Notes: generated by a model from the letters alone, not told the origin. DNA of 64,000 nucleotides from Haematobia irritans (GCF_050003625.1 NC_134399.1:151894473-151958472), one strand, 5' to 3'. Positions 1 to 10,993 are shown, numbered from the stretch's first letter. Numbers and translations: made by a program.

Positions 1-306
1 GACACACTGTAGGATTTTTTACAAACACCGACATTCCGTCCGGAATAACTGATAGTCTGTAAAGCACATTACAAAGTTCGTTTTCATCTCCCTAGCTACC
101 ATAGGATCGTAATGCGCTTTACAGGCTATCAGTTATTCCGGACGGAATGTCGGCGTTTGTAAAGAATCTTACAGTGTATCGGATCGATACGACTTGTCGA
201 CGATGACTAAATAATCGGCAAATGTGTTATCGATCCCATAAACATGCAGCAGTATCGATTATGCCTTCGGACTTAACTTATAATGTGCACAATATATGGG
301 ATATGC
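1..306. repeat. Two head-to-head fragments of a 242 bp Harbinger-like MITE
   Basis: Positions 1-68 hold one end of the MITE in reverse and 113-306 hold most of another copy in the opposite orientation, broken off after GGGATATG. The terminal inverted repeat is TGCGCTTTACAGACTATCAG, followed by TTCCGGACG. The intact copies at 794-1035 and 18383-18624 define the full unit. The family has no coding capacity. Confidence 0.8.
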
Positions 307-793
307 TATTCCTTTGATCCTTTGTATAGTTTCGGAACAAAAATATGGTCCGTGTTTGTTTTATAAACCCGCACAAATAGTTTTTAATAAATAAATTATT
401 TCTTATTTCACATTGCAAATGGCGCCGTACTATAAACGTCAGTTTTTCAACACGAAAAAACAAAGTATCACAAATGGAAAAAATTTCGCAAATTTTTCGC
501 ATTTTTTGGTTTTGTATGGAGTTTCAACGCGAAAACCGAACAGAGTACCGGCCTTTAGATTTATATATTTCTTATGTTTCCAACCAGACAATCCCTCATT
601 AATTTCATTGCAGAAATTACTGTTTTTATTGTGAAAATAAACTTACACCTAATGATTTGTGCCTCCTAACCAGAAAAAATCAAAGTTGTTTTGATTTTAT
701 GCCAACACGTCCCCGCAATACGCGAACATGACCTTATACTAACGGATTTGTCGCCGCAACGTGGTGTGTCGCAGGGTTTATCCGACCCCCTTA

Positions 794-1035
794 TGCGCTT
801 TACAGACTATCAGTTATTCCGGACGACAGTGCTCGTGTCGCACATATCCCATATATTGTGCACATTATAAGTTAAGTCCGAAGGCATAATCGATACTGCA
901 GCATGTTTATGGGATCGATAACACATTTACCGATTATTTAGTCATCGCCGACAAGTCGTATCGATCCGACACATTGTAAGATTCTTTACAAACACCGACA
1001 TTCCGTCCGGAATAACTGATAGTCTGTAAAGCGCA
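794..1035 (-). mobile_element. Intact 242 bp MITE, PIF/Harbinger-like
   Basis: This copy has both terminal inverted repeats (TGCGCTTTACAGACTATCAG) and is exactly as long as the copy at 18383-18624. It is flanked by TTA on the left and TAA on the right. A 3 bp TTA/TAA target is typical of PIF/Harbinger elements, which is why I assign it there. The interior carries ATCGATAC-type palindromes and no reading frame. Superfamily assignment is inference from target size only. Confidence 0.7.
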
Positions 1036-1200
1036 TAAGGTGGAATTACATACCATGCGGTCATGCGTACGTACGTTATATGCTATTGTCAAAAAAAAGG
1101 GCTGTTTTCTTTTTGCACTGGATAGAACTTTTGTATGGCAATCGTTGCACTGGTGTTCTATCCAGTGCAACTATCAGTGCAAGTCGCACCAGAGTCACCA
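1036..1200. repeat. Element end with GGGCTGTTTTC and CACTGG hairpins
   Basis: Directly after the MITE comes a ~38 bp block (1039-1077) that reappears inverted at 10879-10917, again touching MITE sequence. Next to it lies AGGGCTGTTTTCTTTTTGCA, found inverted near 10520-10546 and again at 56064. The following 80 bp contain inverted GCACTGG/CCAGTGC hairpins. This looks like an internally deleted relative of the larger unit at 10500-10993. Family unknown. Confidence 0.5.
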
Positions 1201-1479
1201 TTATATGCAAATTTTGTAGTTGTCAAAATATGAATTGGCAACTAACTAAAATACTGGGGAGGAACACATCTCAAGTGAATGTCACATACTGAAAAGAAGA
1301 AGAAACAAAAGCAAATGTAAATAAACAAAACAGAAGTATTTGTTTAAATTTTGTTTCACTGCAACAAAAACAGGAATATGTATCGAATTATGTAGAAATA
1401 TCTAGTGGCCCAACTTTAAATGTAGCGTCTCTAACAACTTCCAATAAAGGAACTCTCACGGAAGTGACGATTTCATTTG

Positions 1480-1960
1480 GACATTTCGTCAAAGTCCTTC
1501 TCTGTATTTCGTGAGACACAATAATTATGGAGTTCGAAAAAATTTAACCGCGCCTTAAATTTTTACAAAAACACCTTAAATGGCATGAGAATCAGTGAAA
1601 TGTGTTTTATTTTCCTACAAATCAAAGTTTAAATTGCATGGCTCGGGTGGTGGAAGTTTAGTACGAAGGTCCAAAGAAAAGTCTTAATCCAAGAAATAAA
1701 AACAGTTCCTTCAACAATGGTGGGGGTAATATTATGGTCTGGGGGTCGTTTTTTGGACATGTTATGGCTCCGATTTATAGAGTATAGAGGGCACTATGCT
1801 TTTGGAAATCTTCAAAAACAGTTTGTCCCATGTAATATTACCATAACAAACACGGGAAATACCGTCTACATGGATTATTCAGTGCGATCATGATCTCCAG
1901 CACTCGTATAGTGTGCTAAAACAACTTATTTCTAATGAAAAAGTGTGTGTACTTGTACTC
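1480..1960 (+). pseudogene. Decayed Tc1-like transposase (catalytic region)
   Basis: Conceptual translation across frameshifts and stops gives typical Tc1 catalytic-core strings: FSYKSKFKLHG, GGGNIMVWGS, then APIYR and NTVYMDY. In the family the first block normally reads FSDESKF, so the first catalytic Asp is lost here (Tyr instead). The helix-turn-helix region and the third catalytic residue are not recognisable. There is no open frame longer than a few dozen codons. It is a dead copy; ends are not defined. Confidence 0.65.
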
Positions 1961-2224
1961 TATGTTTCGAATTCAGGCCAATGTCGTTCCTATGTTTAAA
2001 AACAAAATAATGTATTATACCCTTCATTGTGGACCAAATTCATTGATACCATCTCAAGTTTGTTGCGAGCTATATAAAGGTTGATATTCCCATATGCATG
2101 AATTTGAATCTGCACCGATTTAGACAAAATTGTATACACTTCAACAAAATCTATGTACTTAATATTTGAATCTAACTTTATGGGACGAAACATAATTTTA
2201 GTCAAAAATAAAAAAATAATAATA

Positions 2225-2973
2225 ATAAGAAAATCTGAAGTCTGGCGGGGCAGACTATAATATACACAACTTTGTATTTAGATCCACATTTTGATAAAAT
2301 CTCAATCCTTCAATTTTGTTGAGTGCTTTTTATAAAGGTTTATGTTGCTATTTACCTCACTCGATTTGGACAATGTATATTGTAATACTTCTATAAAGAG
2401 TGCGACGCAGGGTATACATTTTTAGGCAATTTCGCAAAATTGAATTTATAATCGGTTGAAAGATTTATATTAGAGGTTTTTTAAGAATCAGTGACCATCA
2501 GCACGAAATAACATTATGTGAAAATTTACTATAGAAATACATTTTCAATAAATATGCTAAATTTTGAGAAAATTTTCTATAGAAATAAAATTTTGACAAA
2601 TTTTTCTATAGAAAAACAAGTAAGGAAAGTCTATAGTCGGACAGGGCCGACTATATTATACCCTGCACCACTTTGTGATCTACATTTTCGACACCATCTG
2701 AATTCCTTCAAATTTTTTGAGTGGTATATATAAAGATTTATGTTCCCATATACATGCATTTAAATCTGAACCGACAATATATTTAAGACCAAAATTCTAT
2801 TGACTTAAAATTTATGTCGGCTAATGCCCTGGGGTGGATCACAATGTTAGTAAAAAACAAGAAGTAAAGTCTAAGGTCGGGCTGGGCCGACTATATTATA
2901 CCCTTCACCACTATGTATACCAACATTTGTGTTACCACCTTAACTACTTCAAATTTGCTGGGAGCTATGCAAA
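2225..2973 (+). repeat. Fragments of hairpin-headed dispersed repeat
   Basis: Three successive starts (about 2234, 2619 and 2868) share a head with AAGTCT, a GTCGG...CCGAC hairpin, then TATATTATACCC and a CACCAC motif. The third copy is interrupted by the element at 2974-4399 and resumes at 4400. Heads of the same kind occur in reverse at 7320-7355 and 58075-58140. No coding potential. Confidence 0.6.
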
Positions 2974-4399
2974 CCCAATAAACACAGGATGAGCGTTTTT
3001 CAAATGCAACAACTTTTCAGTTTGAGGGTAAATACAATTTTCAACATAAATTAAACTTGACTTGAAATAGCTCATCTTCAATACATCTTCAAATTGTTTG
3101 CGAATTACTTCCAATTTGTCAAAATGTTGATGAAATCTTTGAAAAGGTGTTGAAGATAATATGAGAAAACTTTGACAAAACACTACCCTAAAATGCAACG
3201 AAAAACCATGTGGTTTTCAATACTTATTTTTGCAACGAAGTTCGTGGTCAAGAAATTAAAAAAATGGAAAATTTTAGACAAATAAACAAATAGTTTATAA
3301 AAATAGGTAAGTGAAAATAAAAAAATTAAATAAAACTTTAAGGAAGTCACTAAATGTATATCTCTTTGCAGAAAACTAAAATTATGGATTCTACGTTCTT
3401 GAAAACATTAAAAAGCTGACCAATGAAAAATGGTGGACAATTAACTGGAACTGCTTCAAATAGTTTATAATAATTGGTACGTCAATATGAAAAATTAAAT
3501 CAACACTTTAAAGAAGTCACTAAATTTAAATCTCTTTGCAGAAAACTAAAATCTTTGGATGCTACATTCTTCCAAACAATAAGAAGCTGACCAATGAAAA
3601 ATGAGTGGCTTATCGACAAGAAAAAGTTTCCAGAAACATTACAAGTGCAACCAATTAAAATTGTTAAAAACAACAAATTGTTGAAATCAACAACTTCTGG
3701 ATGAAAATGTGCATCACATCGTCAGTTTAATTCGTATGCTATTATCAGTTTAAAATGGATATTTTGTGAATTCCTTCTGCTGGAAATCAATTCTAACACG
3801 CGGTCCAGTACGTTCCTAATTTCAAATTGCCCGCATGTTAATAAATTTTAATGCTGTTTTATGACACCAAAAGGAAGGAAATCGAATTATCAATGCAAAA
3901 GTGTTTACTAATAATGTTTAAGATATTTAAAGTTTTTGTTTTTTTCTTATTTGTTGATATGTTTAATAAGATTATTATTTATCAATTGGTATTGTAGTGT
4001 ATTATGTAGTGTAGTGTATTATTATATATTTTATTTTGATAAAAATGAATAAATTATACAAAATTCATAGAATTTTGGCTTTGACTTTCAATTTGAAGTG
4101 GGGATATCATTCATACAAATTTAGGTTGAAAAGTATTTGCAACGATGTTAATTTTGAATTTGACTCTCATCGAAAATTGTTGGACAAATTATTGAGTAGC
4201 GATGCATTTCAATTTGAGGATAACACTTGAAATCTTATTGCTAATGTGTTGAATTTCACTGTTGAGGGTAATGTCTGTTTTTTGTTGAGAACGCGATTTT
4301 CTCAACAATTTCTCAACTTGAATATTACCCTAATCCTTTGAAAAAATGTTTGAAAAATTGTTGAAATTTAGCATTTTTCAAACGTTTGTGTTTATTGGG
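2974..4399. mobile_element. 1426 bp element with CCCAATAAACACA termini, 2 bp duplication AA
   Basis: The left end is CCCAATAAACACA and the right end is its inverse complement (TGTTTATTGGG with an extra G inside), followed on both sides by a GTTTTTCAAA-type subterminal match. AA flanks both ends. Removing the element and one AA rebuilds ATGCAAAGGTTTGCATT, which matches the continuous homologous repeat near 2330 and 2720 (TATAAAGGTTTATG), so insertion boundaries are well supported. The interior contains a ~180 bp direct duplication (about 3290-3445 and 3465-3615). No transposase frame was found; it is non-autonomous. Confidence 0.65.
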
Positions 4400-4710
4400 A
4401 AGGTTTGCATTTCCAGGTACAAATACTTATAATGAAGAGAATATTTGTACAAAAACACTAGAATTAAAATCGGCTATCACCATGGGATGAAACACAATGT
4501 TAGTAAAAAATATGGGAAATATGAAGCGAGAGAAATTTTAATGCAAGTGTACAAAAGGACATTTATGATTTATCAGGCGATACATATGTATACCAAATAT
4601 AGGAAAATTTTAGTAATATTTGCAATTTTTGCTACTCACCAGTGGCGATTTTAAAAGGATATTGGTAGATCTCGCCAAGATATGTGGTCAAGTGTGGGTT
4701 GTAACATATT

Positions 4711-5941
4711 CGTGTCTGTTCTGGTACACACATGTACAATTTTCGTGTGGTGTCACACTTAAAAGGTGTTCTGGCCAACACTGTACACCGTCATAGACCT
4801 GAAAAATGTACACGAACATTTCTTTTGTGTAGGCTTAGTGTACAGCCATCGTATGCAAAGTTAGAAGTTTTAATAACAAATAAATAACAGATTCTGAAAC
4901 TTTAATATGTTTTTTATAAATATTTTCAAATATTATTGGGAAAGTCACTTATATATGGCAGAAACCACGATTTTAAAAATCCACCTAAAATTTGAACCGA
5001 AATTTCGTCTGATTGGTGTATAAATTTTGGGGTTGTTTTAATCAGCTGATTTTCAGTGTGTTCGAAAGTATAATGTTGCCACAATTCTTAAAAGTTAACA
5101 CAAAAAAGTTTTAAGCAAAATTATCTTTGATTTTTGTGAATACTATCCGCTTTCCTAAACAAATGAAAGGTCTTTTTGAAAATATAAGGTAATTAAATTA
5201 TAACTTTTACAAAATCAATGGGCTAAGAAAAGTGAATTTTACCAAATTTATTGCATGAAAAATATGGCATCTTCAATTCTGCAAAGTGTTCTTGGTGCAC
5301 AATTCACTGAGCAAATTAAAAAAAAAACTAACGCCGCCAATATCTTTCTGCACATGGAGGCCGCCACGATAGAGCATTTGTTTGCAACATTATTGTAAAT
5401 ATTTAAGCAATACAAATGAGAAAAACCTTAACAGAATAGTTAATTATGCCCACTATAATTAAATTTCCTTTAATGTATGGATGTTAAAAACTGTTTGACC
5501 AAAACCAAAATAAAAACTTCTCCGCCGTCAAAAACAAAAACGAGAACGACACGGCGATCGTTTGTTCATGAGTAACATAGAGGAGGGATAGAAAAAAACA
5601 AATCAAAACAGATTTGAAGCATCACGCAATTGTCTCCTTTTTCTTGATAAATTGCTCTTGTCCTTACATTATTCACTGCTAACAAAAATCCGGCAGGCAT
5701 TTTATGGCTTTGAGTTACGCACTTACTTTTAATTTTTTATGTTTATACCGGCAAAATATGTTTTGTTTATAATTTCTTTCTGCAAATAATATGGCTTGCA
5801 GAAAAAATCAGCTGTCACATTTTTCGATTAAAAGTCCGAAAAAATCGTTCACACGTGTGACTCAGAACAACTAACTTTGTGTGTGGTGTGTAGAAAGTGT
5901 ATAGTGTGGTGCACAATGCGGTGTGACCCAGAACAGACATG
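4711..5941. mobile_element. 1.23 kb element with TGTCTGTTCTGG termini
   Basis: The left end reads CGTGTCTGTTCTGGTACACA and the right end is the inverted CATGTCTGTTCTGGGTCACA, with several GTGTGGTG-type subterminal repeats on both sides. ATT lies next to each end, a possible 3 bp duplication. A second, truncated copy of the family lies at 32097-32397. No transposase frame was seen. Confidence 0.55.
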
Positions 5942-6079
5942 ATTATTTGGTCAAGTCGAGCGATTGGGGGCCTTATTTAAAAATCAACTGTTCTGTGGAA
6001 ATTCTGGCACTGCAGGATATGACTAAGATATGAGGAAATCATCACAGAGTTTTGTCTAAAGTGTGGGAATTTTGGTCAT

Positions 6080-6936
6080 ATTTGTAATAACTGGAAACAC
6101 GAATATATGGGGGTTTTATCTAAATCTGAACCAAATCAGATCAAACTTAACACACTTAAATATCTAAAATATTAAAGATTTTAACCAAATTTAACACACA
6201 TAACGACACCTAAATCTGAATGGATTTCAATCAAATTTACCAAGCATTACTAGAATGTTAATTCTACTCTCTGTGCAAAACTTCACGAAAATCGGTAGTA
6301 AACTTTGGCCTCTGTTGTCATATGAGTCTAAATCGGACGAAAGATATATATGGGTGCTATATCTAAATTTGAACCGATTTCAATCAAATTTTGCACTCGT
6401 GACTATATGGTCAAGCGTTATGTTTGAGCAAAATTTCAACCAAATCAGGGTAAAACTCAGGCTGAATCCATATAAGTGCATATCGGACGAAAGATATATA
6501 TGGAAGCTATATCTAAATCTGAACCGATTTCAATAAAATTTGGCACATTTGACTATACTACCAATTGTACTCCTAGTGCAAAATTTCTACCAAATTTGGG
6601 TTAAAATCTTGCTTCTAGGGCCGTATAAGTGGACGAAAGATATATATGGGAGCTATATCTAAATCTGAACCGATTTCTTCCAAAATCAATAGGGTTCTAT
6701 TCTGACCCAAAACACATACTTGTGCCAAATTTGAAGTCGATTGGGCTTAAATTGCGACCTAGACTTTGATTACAAAAATGTGTTCACGGACAGACGGACA
6801 TGGCTATATCGACTCAGGAGCCCACCCTAAGCATTTTTGCCAAAGACACCATGTGTCTATCTCGTCTCCTTCTGGGTGTTGCAAACATATGCACTAACTT
6901 ATAATACCCTGTTCAACAGTGTGGCGCAGGGTATAA
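6080..6936 (+). repeat. Dispersed repeat with ~150 bp tandem units and GACGGACATGG tail
   Basis: The block CGGACGAAAGATATATATGG recurs near 6334, 6484 and 6632 (period about 150 bp), each followed by GAACCGATTTC. It then runs into ACAGACGGACATGGCTATAT and ends with a GGCGCAGGGTATAAAAAT tail. The 93-codon open frame across the units is a by-product of the repetition, not a gene. Confidence 0.6.
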
Positions 6937-7017
6937 AAATTTTATAAATTATTGTTCATTAGGCCGTGAAGTACAAAAATATAACAGCAGACATCTACTG
7001 CTGTTTTTAGCAGACTT

Positions 7018-7240
7018 TTTCTATGAGTATACTGGAAGTCGAGTCTGAATTTGGAAAATAAAGTTGTTAACTCGTTTTAAAGGATTTTAATAGCATATGG
7101 AGAACAAAAGCTGAAAAAATGAAAACTTAAAATTCGCTTCCTAGAAAGAAGTACACGAAACCGAAATTAAAAAAAAAATGTGTCTTAAAAATATCCTTAC
7201 TAGTATTCTCCGCTTCTTTGGCTCGGATTTTTTAAAAAAA
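7018..7240. repeat. Fragment of the CACTGAAAAAA-ended MITE family
   Basis: This segment (ACTGGAAGTCGAGTCTGAAT and TTCTCCGCTTCTTTGGCTCG) matches internal parts of the intact TA-flanked MITE at 57312-58060 and of the mosaic at 50924-52674. Neither terminus is intact here. Confidence 0.5.
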
Positions 7241-7317
7241 AGGAAAAAAAGGAAAGGGAAAAAGTAAATTTTTAAAGTAAAGACAAAATCTTTGCTTATG
7301 TTTACTAATTCGCATGG

Positions 7318-7625
7318 GGTGGTTTAGGGTATGATATAGTCGGCCCCGCCCAATACCGATATGGACCAATTTTTGTATGGTTGTTAGAAACCACATACTA
7401 ACACCACGTACCAAATTTCAACCGGATCGGATGAATTTTACCCCTCCAAGAGTCTCCGAAGGTCAAATCTGGGGATCGGTTTATATGGGGGCTATACGTA
7501 AAGTAATGCGATATGGCCCTTTTCCAATAAGATACGACCTATATCAATAACAACTTCTTGTGCCAAGTTTCAAGTCGATAGCTTGTTTCGAACGGAAGTT
7601 GGCGTGATTTCAACAGACGGACCGA
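7318..7625 (-). repeat. Hairpin-headed ~153 bp-type repeat, interrupted
   Basis: It carries the same sequence blocks as the large element at 58313-59857 (GGATCGGTTTATATGGGGGC, then AGTTTCAAGTCGATAGC and CAACAGACGGAC). It breaks off at about 7625, where a mariner-type transposase relic begins, and the repeat tail resumes near 8152. The hairpin head at 7330-7350 is in reverse orientation. Confidence 0.6.
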
Positions 7626-8151
7626 CCATCATCGGGTCGTATTTTTTCCAAAATGAGGCCGGTCAGGCAGTTACTGTGAATGGTGTTCGCTATCGTAAGA
7701 TGATAACGAACTTTGTATGGCCCGAATTTGCCACACAGCTAACGAAACAATGGCTCTTTTGCGCAACAAATTTAATGTCCGTGTTATCTCACGTAATGGC
7801 AATGTCAATTGACCGCCAAGATCATGTGATTTGACACCGTTGGACTTTTTTCTTTGTGGTTATTTGAAAGACAAGGTGTACGTCGATAAGCCAGCAACAA
7901 TTTAATAGCTAAAGGACGAGATAATTCGGCACATTAACGGCATAGAACCTCAATTATGCCCCAGAGTCATCGAAAATTTGCACCTTCGGATGGAGGTGTG
8001 CCACCGAGGTCGCGGCGTCTATTTGGCCTATAGTTTGTTCCATACATAATTGAGTAATACGAATATATCATAATAAAATAAAATTACAATAATGTCCTAA
8101 ATAGTTTGTGTTTTATTCAAAATCAACATCGGCCCTTGAAAATTTAACCAC
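7625..8151 (+). pseudogene. Mariner-superfamily transposase relic (C-terminal half)
   Basis: The translation reads YFFQNEAGQAVTVNGVRYRK, then after frameshifts a PPRSCDLTPLDFFL block that holds the third catalytic Asp, and a C-terminal LHLRMEVCHRGRGVY. This is the same transposase group as the better copy at 20405-21118. The middle block is scrambled and there are stop codons. A right terminus like TTTAACCACCC lies at about 8141-8151, next to TA. It is inserted in a hairpin-headed repeat whose tail continues to about 8245. Confidence 0.7.
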
Positions 8152-8245
8152 CCTATTCTTTATGGGGTCTTAGAGCAATTTTTCGATCTGTTACAAACGG
8201 AATGACAAACTTAAAAAACCACCATTTTATGGTGGAGGGTATAAA
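8152..8245 (+). repeat. Tail of hairpin-headed repeat
   Basis: TTTATGGGGTCTTAGAGCAA, a GTTACAAACGGAATGACAAA block and a final TATGGTGGAGGGTATAAAAA match the tail of the element ending at 59857 and the reverse-oriented head of the element at 44466. Confidence 0.6.
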
Positions 8246-8419
8246 AATAGCATTTGGAATAGTATATAATAAGAAAATTGCCTTCTTCATCATTATTTAG
8301 AAAATATTCACCAAGACAGTATGATTTTGGTTTGGATTTTGCGGTAAAATTTAAAATTTTCATGAATTTTTTAGATATTTACGCTTCATTTGTGTATAAC
8401 TTTTCTATTCTTTAGTTAA

Positions 8420-8658
8420 CCCTCCAATGCCCAATCCCGCCTTTAGGCGGGCTTCAATAAATAAGGAAGCTTTTAGTAAAACACACCTTAACACAATTAA
8501 AATGGGTAAAATAAAAAGAAAACAGTTGGAACTGTTCAAGAGGCTTTGCAGCATATACTGAATTTTAGCTATAAAATTTTCTTGTTTAGTTTTCTTGCTT
8601 TTGTGTCGTTAACATTAAATATTTATTCAGATGGCCAAAAAATTGGGGCATTAGAGGG
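8420..8658. mobile_element. 239 bp piggyBac-like MITE in TTAA
   Basis: The unit begins CCCTCCAATGCCCAA and ends with the inverted CCCTCTAATGCCCCAA. TTAA occurs directly on both sides (8416-8419 and 8659-8662). TTAA target duplication with CCCT termini is characteristic of piggyBac-type elements. A short CCCGCCTTTAGGCGGG hairpin sits just inside the left end. No coding capacity. Confidence 0.75.
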
Positions 8659-8796
8659 TTAATTATACAAACATAATCCAAAAATGAATAAAGTTAAGTT
8701 AATTTGCTGAAGAAATAATAATTCCGATAACTAAAATAAACCTAATTTTTTTAATGGTTACATTTTCTTAATACATTTTAAAATAATAAAAACTTT

Positions 8797-8881
8797 TGTC
8801 TTACACTTTTCGACATTTTTTATTTTCACGGCGAAAGCTTAGGGAAACCTTGAAAATAAAAAATGTAAAAACAAGTGTAAT
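8797..8881. repeat. Imperfect ~30 bp stem inverted repeat
   Basis: TTACACTTTTCGACATTTTT with TATTTTCA pairs with TGAAAATAAAAAATGTAAAA and CAAGTGTAA, separated by about 20 bases. It could be a small fold-back element or the internal part of the adjacent Tc1-like copy. Confidence 0.5.
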
Positions 8882-8884
8882 GAA

Positions 8885-9530
8885 ACTTAGTTTTTATTGA
8901 TGGAACCATGAACGCCTAAATGTTTTTTACCATATTTAAAATTTTTGAAAGAAAATCTTCACTCCAGCGCCTCTAAAATGGGATTTCGTGATAAAGACTC
9001 CTTGTTCCAACAAGCAAACACCTCAAACACACGGCCTGGGATGTGAAAATATGGCTCCTTCACAACACTAAATATCTCAAAACGCAACCACAAATCCCAG
9101 GTAGCAACTCCATTGAAAACTAGGATCTCATTTGGAACCGTGGATCGGACAAAACCAAATTTCATCTTGGACAGCCCTTAAAAAAAGTGTTACAAGAAGA
9201 ATGGGGCAAAATCTCTCAAGAAACGTGTCGATGCCAAGACGACTGGAAGCCATTTGCGCTAACAAAGGGTACTATTCCAAATACTAAGTGGACCAAAATA
9301 ATGTCTCATACAATGTGATTACTGATACGACGAATACTTTTGTGAGCTTTTTTTTGTAGTTTTTTGATTTAATGATTAAAAATAATACAATAAAATTAAT
9401 TTCACGATTTTTGTTTACGTTTTGCTGTTATGTATATCCATGGAAACATTTTAATAAAACTTTTTCATATAAATGTTAAGCGGTATGCGATTTCAAGATA
9501 TAAAAAAGAATATTTTTGTGAGTCACTGTA
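8885..9530 (+). pseudogene. Decayed Tc1-like transposase with right terminus
   Basis: Across frameshifts the region reads FIDGTMNA, then KMGFRDKDSLFQQ, then SIENLW and KKVLQEEWGKISQETC, the ordered blocks of the C-terminal half of Tc1 transposases. The Asp expected after FQQ is missing and the PDLNPIE-type block is reduced to SIE, so it is inactive. About 230 bp downstream, TTTTTGTGAGTCACTGTA at 9512-9530 resembles a Tc1-type terminus ending in TA. That end abuts the 3' side of the cytochrome b5 pseudogene. Confidence 0.65.
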
Positions 9531-9627
9531 TATGTTTTGTTTTTGTTTTTTGTATGACTTGTATATACAAATAAACTTGCGATATTTGTTTGTGGCTGGT
9601 GGTGGTGATGTTTTTCTCTGCCTACAA

Positions 9628-10031
9628 TTATTGGTATTTCGTTCCAAAGAAAAACTTATAAACCAAGGTGGCTATTAAACCCAAGACAAAAGGCATCAGC
9701 CATGACTTCATTACGATTCCTCGTTCTTTTGCTCAGTATTCCATGTGGGTTCGGATTTTTCTGGAACATTTGTACGCTCTTCAGCAACTAGTTAACCGAT
9801 TTTGTATTGTTGCATCATTTCACGGGCATATGAACTGTGACCAACTTCTTCGAAATTTTCTGTAGCATCTTTACCAGCTTGTTCGATCAAGACTTCTTCA
9901 CCACCAGGATGCTCATTGAGAAAAGGGGTCACGTCATACACGTTGTTGTGGATTATGAACCAATTCTTTTCTTTTGTAATATTTTTGGCAACTTCGGCGT
10001 GGGTAAATTATTTTACATTTTGCGATGACAT
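9628..10031 (-). pseudogene. Cyt-b5: Cytochrome b5 pseudogene, probably processed
   Basis: The frame starting at ATG 10031 encodes a near-complete cytochrome b5. Both heme-ligand blocks are present (EHPGGEE with His ~41, and VGHSS with His ~65), and so is a C-terminal membrane anchor (WLMPFVLGLIATLVYKFFFG). Premature stops lie at codon 8 (10008-10010) and codon 80 (9792-9794), and there is a frameshift just before the anchor near residue 106. The whole coding region is uninterrupted by introns, which favours a retroposed cDNA, although no clear poly-A tract was found. A functional b5 would anchor in the ER membrane and pass electrons to desaturases and P450s. This copy cannot make full-length protein. 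Loss appears fairly recent because most codons remain intact. Confidence 0.85.
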
Positions 10032-10499
10032 GGTGTTTAATTAAATAATTTGTGGTATTAAGTTGAATTATATTTCCTGTATATTCTCTCCCTCTTGTGA
10101 TGGCTGGCCGATGTCTGTAATTCTACGTTAACTAGGCTTTTGTGATTTTGATGCAATTGGCATATCCATTTCTATACCACACATGCTTGTGGTATTAGCC
10201 ACTTGTAAATCCATCACTTGAGCAAATTCCCATATTTCCACGCGTTTGGTTGATAAACATGACGCACTGAATCTGTTTCCACGCACGTAGCTGTTGCCAG
10301 CAGTCATTTGTTTTTGAAAGGCAAGCAGCAAATCCTTTAAAATTAATAATCACTCTTTCGTTTTTGGTACACTTATTTCTATAAATTGATTATTAAATGT
10401 ATACCCCCTATTTTTATTTGTAAACAATAACTTTGATTTTGACGACCAAGTGTTGCCAATCAAAATCGAAATTTGAACTGAATTTTTTTTTTGCGTTTT

Positions 10500-10993
10500 A
10501 TTTTAGCACTGGTTATCAGTGCAAAAAGAAAACAGCCCTAAAGTTAAAATGTTGGAACTAAAATTATTTGAGTTACACGACAAAAGTAACGTATGCATAT
10601 GACACATAAAGTTGACGAACTTTTAACTTTTCAATGCGTCGGGTGCGTTGACAACATGTAAACAAATCAAGAAACGAAGAACAATCTAAAATATGGACGA
10701 TAAATTATTGATTGAAGTTAAAATACATAAAGTCCTATACTGTAAAAAGTGCGTGGAATACGAAAACATAACAAAAAGCGCAGAGGCAAGGAATGTAATC
10801 AGCAAATTCATTGGTGCTCCGACGCAGGCTGTGTAACTCAATTGAAGAATCGTATTTGTCAACGCATTCGAATACAACGTACGCACGCATGACCGCATGG
10901 TATGTAATTCCACCTTTACAGTGTTTCCAATCGATACGTCAAGTCGTTGATGACAAAATAATCGGTAAATGTGTTATCGATCCCATAAACATT
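10500..10993. repeat. Composite repeat with GGGCTGTTTTC end and truncated MITE
   Basis: From right to left it carries a truncated piece of the 242 bp MITE (10917-10993), the ~38 bp block also found inverted at 1039-1077, a ~340 bp middle and the inverted AGGGCTGTTTTC terminus at about 10535-10546. The order matches 1036-1200 in reverse, but there the middle is only about 20 bp. The middle contains the small MADF-like frame at 10693-10836. Confidence 0.45.
10693..10836 (+). CDS. Short MADF-like reading frame (47 codons)
   Basis: The frame begins MDDKLLIEVKIHKVLYCKK and continues to FIGAPTQAV before a stop. The start resembles the first helix of MADF (Adf-1-type DNA-binding) domains, where LI..V..HPVLY is typical. 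The expected second half of the domain (K/W..LR) is absent in frame. PIF/Harbinger elements often encode a MADF protein, and MITE sequence lies only 80 bp away, so this may be a relic of such an element. Similarity is by eye and weak. Confidence 0.25.
   Translation: MDDKLLIEVKIHKVLYCKKCVEYENITKSAEARNVISKFIGAPTQAV

Noticed and set aside
10128..10331. Minus-strand frame upstream of the cytochrome b5 pseudogene
   Set aside because: The listed start is not ATG; from its first ATG it is 59 codons with no recognised motif. Could be part of an unrelated decayed transcript.
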